Of a stretch of DNA of 32,898 nt, positions 28,296 through 32,898 are shown piece by piece. The notes below the pieces were generated by a model. That model did no database searches. It saw only the letters and a program-made list of their open reading frames with translations, and had not been told where the DNA came from. The DNA lies in the NCBI GenBank assembly GCA_030754235.1, contig JASMAS010000092.1:1-32898 (forward strand), written 5' to 3'. Position 1 is the stretch's first letter. Each line of letters starts with the position of its first letter. This stretch comes from Litorilituus sp. (GTDB lineage: Bacteria; Pseudomonadota; Gammaproteobacteria; Enterobacterales; Alteromonadaceae). The position numbers and the translations under genes were made by a program.

Positions 28296-29040
28296 TCATG
28301 GCGAAAAATCCTTTTGCTACTAATGACACTGCTTTTACTGCTTTCCCCATCAGCGTTATGTCGAATCCTCATCAATGTTACCATCACATCACAAACAAAA
28401 ATCCTTGAGGATCTTAATATTTTACTAGACCATAATTTAAACTTAATCTGCCTCTATTATTCGCTCGAGAACTCGGCATGATAATATCGCTAAAGCTAGA
28501 CAAGCAGCACTTGAGACGATAATTAAGCAGAACATAACAGATAATGTAATTATCAACCAAATCTTCCCTATGTTTTGGAAATCAACCATTATCCATGAAA
28601 GATTCCCTCTTATTACAAAGCGTTACCCTAAAACAGGTGTCTATTGGTGTGCCAGTGATCAAATGGCGCTTGAAATACTCAAAGAACATCAAGCAACGGG
28701 AACTCACCCCGTCATTATCGGCGGATTTGACTGGCTGCCAGAGGCACTAAAAAAAATAAAAAGTAAAGAGTTATCTGCCTCAGCAGGAGGTCATTTTTTA
28801 ATGGCAACGCATGCTCTTATTAAAATTGTAGACTACCACCAAGGTATCGATCGTTTCTTTACTCCGCCACGCATGCTGCAGTTTGAGATCATTAGCGCAA
28901 AGAATGTAGATAAGTTTCTACCTTTTATAGAAGGCAAACACTGGTATAAAATAGATTTCAGCAATTATTTATTTTCTAAAGCCAGTAAAGATAAGCCACA
29001 GTTAACTTTTGAAAATATGGTAGCTAGCATAAAAAAATAA
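28296..29040 (+). pseudogene. Decayed periplasmic sugar-binding protein
   Basis: The C-terminal part is open from about 28460 to 29040 and reads VYWCASDQMALEIL, VIIGGFDWLPEALKKI and SAGGHFLMATHALIKI, which match the last lobe of ABC-type sugar-binding/PBP1-like proteins. Upstream in another frame a signal-peptide-like LLLLMTLLLLLSPSALC is visible, followed by about 40 codons and a stop at about 28481. The gene therefore has a frameshift, lacks a credible start codon and has lost about 100 or more residues compared with the usual 330-360. It points opposite to its neighbours, between the GH16 promoter and the CotH stop. It was probably once a sugar sensor or transporter subunit. Confidence 0.7.
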
Positions 29041-29135
29041 ACATTTTGTTTTATAACTTATCAATAATAATCGCGAATAACATCCACAGAACATGATATT
29101 TACTCATGAAAAATAGCGATCGACGCCTAATTATA

Positions 29136-30725
29136 TTATAAACTCTTAAAGGCATTCTCTAGCCAGTTCATTCGCTCTATATACCAGTTTTTCATATGTG
29201 CCACTTCTTCATCATAGGAGGCTAACACTAAGGGGTTTGGCCATACATAAACACCTATGGTCTGCCATTTATCATCATTTTCTTGTTGTGCCCATTTAAG
29301 CGTTTCAGCATGTTTATCAATCATATCTAACATATAATGTTGATTATCTCTAAAATAGGAAAACCGCTCATTAATTTTACTGACAAAAGCAGGGTCTTGA
29401 AAAAGCCTGCTATACCAAGGATGATCTTTTACCCAAAATCCTTCAGCATATTGGCTGTCGGCATAATCAACATTTCCAAATGATAAATCAAAATCCCAAA
29501 GAGGGCCCATTTTAATCTTTTCACCTGGAATAACATTAAGGTATATACTTGAAAAAAACTTTGAATCGACATTTTTGGTTATTTCACTGATCAGATACCA
29601 GTCAATAAAACTATCAATATCGATAAATTTTGCATAACCTACCTCGGGATCTTTAAACTGACTACCATGTAAAACCGTTTCAAATTCAATGATCATATCT
29701 TTAATGTAATGGTATTCAGTACTAGCAACATCCAACTTAGGCTCTTTAATATTAATTAAAAAATCTTCGCTATAAAAATACACATCATCAGCATCGAGTC
29801 TGTCGAGTTGATCGATTTCTAGCAAGTATCCGCTATCTCCTATGGCCACACGGTTATCTGACTCCTCAATTTTTTGGGTTATGTTATAGGTGCCGTTATA
29901 TTCACCATTGAGATATACCTCGGCGAAGGAGCTTTGTGGGGTCCAATCAAGTAAGCTTATATAGCCCAGCTCAAATGCGATAGTGTTTCTTAACATGGTT
30001 TTGTCGGAATATTCAGCAAGAAACAACCATTTTTTATCTGCCGGCATATTCAAAAATGAACTTTTATCACCAAACTTCATTTGAAAAGGTTTTTTTGGGT
30101 GCAGATACCAGGTTGAATTACCTCTGCCTCTAATTTTCATCTCTGTTTGTGCTAAATTCTCTTTATCTCGCCCACCGTCTACTACAACCGTGCCTTTAAC
30201 ATACTCTTCTTTGGAGACAATGGCTGCGTTGTCATTGGTTGAAAGATAGATTATGGGTAAGCCAGTAAATTTAGTCAGATCTACCTGATAATTTTTTTGC
30301 GAACCATCAGTAGTTTTCACTGTATAGGTAACGATGTCGGTAAAATCGTTACCCGTTGAACTATTGTTTTGCACTGTGCCATTCACCACAACCTCAGCAC
30401 CGTCATGGCTATATGTAGCAACCAGGTTTTCAACATTACTCTTAACAGATACTCTTCCTACAATAAGGTTATCGTTAATCTCTAGGTAAACGTCATTATC
30501 AAGCTCTGGGTTATGCTTTGCTAAAAAAGCAAACTCGCTCAGGTTTGTTCCTTCACTAATAGGTGTTGGTTCGGGTTCGGTAATCTCAGTGGTTTCTGCG
30601 CTGCCACCACAGGCAGTGATAAAAAGCACAGTGAGTGAAAGCAGTGAGTAGTTCAGCGTGTTAATCGCACGAGAAAATAACCAAGATGTAAAGCCTCTTA
30701 GTCTCATTAATTTTACTAGATTCAT
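29136..30725 (-). CDS. CotH-kinase family lipoprotein
   Basis: A 529-residue protein. The signal ends in ITAC (C39), so it is lipid-anchored. Residues about 60-155 look like a cadherin-like/beta-sandwich domain (VTYTVKTTDGSQKNYQVDLT). From about residue 165 it is a CotH domain: MKIRGRGNSTW, KKPFQMKFGDK, KTMLRNTIAFELG, YNGTYNITQKIEE and the catalytic-type GPLWDFDLSFGN. Bacillus CotH phosphorylates spore-coat proteins; the role of exported CotH proteins in Gram-negative glycan loci is not established. It follows the GPH symporter by 48 bp and should be expressed with it. A part in handling glucan at the surface or modifying surface proteins is inference. Confidence 0.85.
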   Translation of the reverse strand: MNLVKLMRLRGFTSWLFSRAINTLNYSLLSLTVLFITACGGSAETTEITEPEPTPISEGTNLSEFAFLAKHNPELDNDVYLEINDNLIVGRVSVKSNVENLVATYSHDGAEVVVNGTVQNNSSTGNDFTDIVTYTVKTTDGSQKNYQVDLTKFTGLPIIYLSTNDNAAIVSKEEYVKGTVVVDGGRDKENLAQTEMKIRGRGNSTWYLHPKKPFQMKFGDKSSFLNMPADKKWLFLAEYSDKTMLRNTIAFELGYISLLDWTPQSSFAEVYLNGEYNGTYNITQKIEESDNRVAIGDSGYLLEIDQLDRLDADDVYFYSEDFLINIKEPKLDVASTEYHYIKDMIIEFETVLHGSQFKDPEVGYAKFIDIDSFIDWYLISEITKNVDSKFFSSIYLNVIPGEKIKMGPLWDFDLSFGNVDYADSQYAEGFWVKDHPWYSRLFQDPAFVSKINERFSYFRDNQHYMLDMIDKHAETLKWAQQENDDKWQTIGVYVWPNPLVLASYDEEVAHMKNWYIERMNWLENAFKSL

Positions 30726-30773
30726 TTGAGCTTACCTATCTTTGTTTTCGTTTAAAAAATTCATAAAAAACGG

Positions 30774-32105
30774 TTAAAGTGAGACCTTGTTATTGAGTGC
30801 CAAGTGTATCTGTTCAACTTTTTGTTTATCGAGAATATACCAGCGCATCACCCAAGCAACCAGGATAGAACCAAAGGCAGGAAAAATGGTAAATGATATT
30901 AATATCCCCTGTTTAGCCGTTTGTGTTTGTTCCACGTCAGCTTGGTAGCCATAATAGGCTAATAGCCAGCCCGCAAAAGCGCCGCCAAAGGCAACACCTA
31001 GCTTAATAAAAAAGACGATAGCAGAATAGATCATACCTGTAATGCGTATGCCATTTTTCCAATGACCATAATCTATGGTATCAGCCATTTTAGCCCATAA
31101 TAACGGTGTTGCCATTTGTAAAAAGAAACTCCACAGAAAAAATAGGACAAAGGCGATAACCACCTGTTCTTTAGGAACAAAATAACTAATAACACAGATG
31201 AATGCGGCAATGAGTTGTAAGCTAATATAGGCCTTGATCTTACACACTCTTTTAGCAACAAATTGCGCTAAGGCACACCCGATAATACTGCCAATCATGC
31301 CAAGGGTGATAAACAGGGTTATTTGTTCTTCAAGATCCAAAACATATTTAACATAGTAAATGGCTAATGTTGCCCTTAACACTTGTCCTGTCAGTAAAAA
31401 CAACCCCGCAAGACATAATATTCGCCACTGATCGTTTTGCCAAAGCGATGATAAGTCTTCAACCAAGGAGGTTTTTTGTTCTTTTGGCGCACAAACACGC
31501 TCTTTGGTTCCGAAAAAGCATAACAAAAACATCACTAAGCCTAAAAGACTCATGGCTACCATGGTTAGTTGGTAACCCCTAGCTTTGTCACCATGACCAA
31601 AAAACTCCACTAATGGTAATGTTCCTGAAGCAACTATTAAGCCCCCTAACATACCCAAAACAAAGCGATATGACTGTACAGAAACTCGCTCAGATGGTTG
31701 CGCCGTTAAAACCCCACCTAAGGCAGAGTAAGGGATATTAATGGCGGTATAAGCAATCATGAGTAAGGTGTAAGTCACAAAGGCATAAATCACTTTACCG
31801 TTATAGGATAAATCAGGGGTAGTGAAGGCCATCATAGAAATAATGGCAAATGGCACTGCCAACCACAGCAAATAAGGTCTAAACTGACCAAAACGTGTTT
31901 TAGTTCGATCGGCAAGTGCTCCCATTAGCGGATCAGTTATCGCATCAAACAAACGTACAACTAAAAACAAGGTACCTACAACGGCTGGTGAAATACCGAC
32001 AACATCAGTATAAAAAAGAAGTAAGAACATCATTACCGTTTGGAAAATAATATTACTGGCGGTATCACCTAAGCCATAAGCTATTTTTTCACGAATGGAT
32101 AACAT
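30774..32105 (-). CDS. GPH-family (MFS) glycoside cation symporter
   Basis: A 443-residue inner-membrane transporter with about 12 hydrophobic helices. The N-terminal half has the GPH signature DAITDPLMGALADRTKTRFGQFRPYLLW, and GLGDTASNIIFQTVMMFLLLFYTD is the usual first helix. GPH transporters (MelB, LacS types) import glycosides with sodium or protons. Together with cytoplasmic GH17, GH3 and phosphorylase genes, the likely cargo is short beta-1,3-glucooligosaccharides. It is the first gene of a unit with CotH and is preceded by an AGTCC-N17-TTGTCT promoter. No outer-membrane partner is in the window. Confidence 0.92.
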   Translation of the reverse strand: MLSIREKIAYGLGDTASNIIFQTVMMFLLLFYTDVVGISPAVVGTLFLVVRLFDAITDPLMGALADRTKTRFGQFRPYLLWLAVPFAIISMMAFTTPDLSYNGKVIYAFVTYTLLMIAYTAINIPYSALGGVLTAQPSERVSVQSYRFVLGMLGGLIVASGTLPLVEFFGHGDKARGYQLTMVAMSLLGLVMFLLCFFGTKERVCAPKEQKTSLVEDLSSLWQNDQWRILCLAGLFLLTGQVLRATLAIYYVKYVLDLEEQITLFITLGMIGSIIGCALAQFVAKRVCKIKAYISLQLIAAFICVISYFVPKEQVVIAFVLFFLWSFFLQMATPLLWAKMADTIDYGHWKNGIRITGMIYSAIVFFIKLGVAFGGAFAGWLLAYYGYQADVEQTQTAKQGILISFTIFPAFGSILVAWVMRWYILDKQKVEQIHLALNNKVSL

Positions 32106-32188
32106 AAAACCTCGTTTATTATTTTTATTTAATGACTTTAAAAGACAGCTAAATATCTAATGGGATGTGGGTATTGATTATCAGTTAA

Positions 32189-32250
32189 ACAATCATAAAC
32201 AGACCACATAAGACAATTTAAATAAGGCAAAGCGGACTATAGTTGAGACT
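32189..32250 (-). promoter_or_regulatory. AGTCC operator and promoter of the symporter-CotH unit
   Basis: On the minus strand TATAGTCCG (AGTCC at 32234-32238) is followed by 17 bp, TTGTCT (32211-32216), a 16-bp spacer and GATTGT (32189-32194). An AGTC lies 12 bp upstream (32247-32250), as also in front of GH3. At 21 bp upstream only AATCG is found, a weak match. Confidence 0.6.
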
Positions 32251-32585
32251 AAACCGATTTTAACCGAATTATTCAAATAGGGTTTATTGATCATTTTACT
32301 GGGTTCTCGCTATTTTTCTTAAGGGCAACCTCACTCCAAAGCCTCTGCCTTGGAGAAATTATCAACACATTTGTGTATAACAATCTCAACAGTTTGACCA
32401 AAGGAGAATCAAAGAAGAAAATGTTCACCAATGCTATTATCAATAAATTAAACAAATTAATTATTTTGTCCATTCCATCTCCCCATTATCCCATTTGACC
32501 GCTTTTGCTAAAACAAGGAAGAAAATGTGTGTTAAACATCAATGCAGAAATGCAATTTTTATTTACATAGTTTGGTATTTCATTT
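32251..32585. other. Intergenic stretch without a credible gene
   Basis: Between the symporter promoter and the GH16 leader hairpin no coding frame looks real; the longest frames are short, AT-driven and lack support. A 10-bp direct repeat (ACCGATTTTA then ACCGAATTAT) lies at about 32252-32272. The upstream part of the second GH16 promoter must lie here or just beyond. Confidence 0.5.
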
Positions 32586-32635
32586 GTTGGCTTAACTTTT
32601 TTGCATCTTAAATAGCGATGCAAGTTCAAGCCAAC
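32586..32635 (+). promoter_or_regulatory. Long hairpin in the 5' leader of the second GH16 gene
   Basis: GTTGGCTT, AACTT and GCATC on the left pair with GATGC, AAGTT and AAGCCAAC on the right, giving about 18 bp with small bulges and a 9-nt loop. It ends 30 bp before the GH16 start codon and is not followed by a T run, so it is unlikely to be an intrinsic terminator. Confidence 0.6.
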
Positions 32636-32665
32636 TAAGATTATTAAAATCGAGGGGAGTGAAGA

Positions 32666-32898
32666 ATGATAACAAAAAATAACGCTAAAAAAATAGCGTT
32701 TGGCTTTTCAACTTCAGTTATTATTGCTGTCTCAGCCGGACTTTCCGGTTGTAATGGCAGCAGTGCAGAAACGGAGACAAAAGTCGACGCTGTTGACCCA
32801 ACCCAACCCGTAAGTGATTGGTTGATGGTATGGAATGATGAATTTGATGGCTCTACCATTGATGCTACCAAGTGGACCCATGAAGTAAACTGTGCCGG
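32666..32898 (+). CDS. GH16 laminarinase lipoprotein, 3' end beyond window
   Basis: The first 77 codons only. A lipoprotein signal ends in LSGC (about residue 29), followed by a short polar linker and then WLMVWNDEFDGSTID and ATKWTHEVNCAG, the standard start of a GH16 beta-1,3-glucanase domain; the catalytic ExDxxE motif would lie outside. The ATG has a strong GGGGAG ribosome site 8 bp upstream. It is divergent from the symporter unit across 560 bp. A second GH16 lipoprotein without a malectin domain at its start suggests division of labour with the one at 26706-28145. Confidence 0.9.
   Translation, partial: MITKNNAKKIAFGFSTSVIIAVSAGLSGCNGSSAETETKVDAVDPTQPVSDWLMVWNDEFDGSTIDATKWTHEVNCA

Noticed and set aside
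32391-32405. CAACAGTTTGACC as a LytTR site
   Set aside because: Only one copy is present; no partner at 21 bp on either side.
32291-32473. Minus-strand hydrophobic frame of 60 codons between the two divergent glucan units
   Set aside because: AT-rich composition, no ribosome site and no family features; it appears to be chance.
32420-32499. Short plus-strand frame MFTNAIINKLNK after a purine-rich stretch
   Set aside because: Only about 25 codons; the best ribosome-like sequence is too far from the ATG.

Overview
The window reads as chromosomal DNA of a marine, AT-rich gammaproteobacterium of the Alteromonadales (Colwellia/Thalassotalea-like). This rests on the housekeeping genes (ssb with a Q-rich linker, pssA, fadH), the low GC content and the dense beta-glucan degradation genes. 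No taxonomic search was possible. No tRNA, rRNA, CRISPR array or intact insertion sequence was seen.

Layout. 1-1120: the 5' part of a tyrosine recombinase gene running off the left edge, with an inverted repeat and a terminator in front of it. 1169-9390: ordinary genes, namely ssb, a small thioesterase, a 2OG-Fe(II) oxygenase, an Omp85-type outer membrane protein, pssA, fadH and a Gre-like protein. 9562 to the right edge: a large laminarin (beta-1,3/1,6-glucan) utilisation region. It holds a GH81 lipoprotein, a GH3 enzyme without a signal peptide, a protein phosphatase, a GH30 lipoprotein, a secreted CBM9-like protein, a LytTR response regulator with its LytS-type kinase, two cytoplasmic GH17 proteins, a GH149-like glucan phosphorylase, a malectin-GH16 lipoprotein, a decayed periplasmic binding protein, a CotH-kinase lipoprotein, a GPH-type sugar symporter and the start of a second GH16 lipoprotein.

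How it may work together. The lipid-anchored GH16, GH81 and GH30 enzymes would cut laminarin and remove its beta-1,6 branches outside the cytoplasm. The GPH symporter would import oligosaccharides. The cytoplasmic GH17 pair, GH3 and glucan phosphorylase would convert them to glucose and glucose-1-phosphate. No TonB-dependent receptor is in the window.

Main finding. Four transcription units of this region (GH3; CBM9-GH30; GH16; symporter-CotH) share one promoter architecture: the word AGTCC, exactly 17 bp, then a -35-like TTGT. In three of them a second copy of the AGTC-type word lies 21-22 bp further upstream. Direct repeats at this period are typical of LytTR-family binding sites, and a LytTR regulator/kinase pair is encoded in the middle of the cluster. 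This suggests a previously unassigned beta-glucan regulon under that two-component system.
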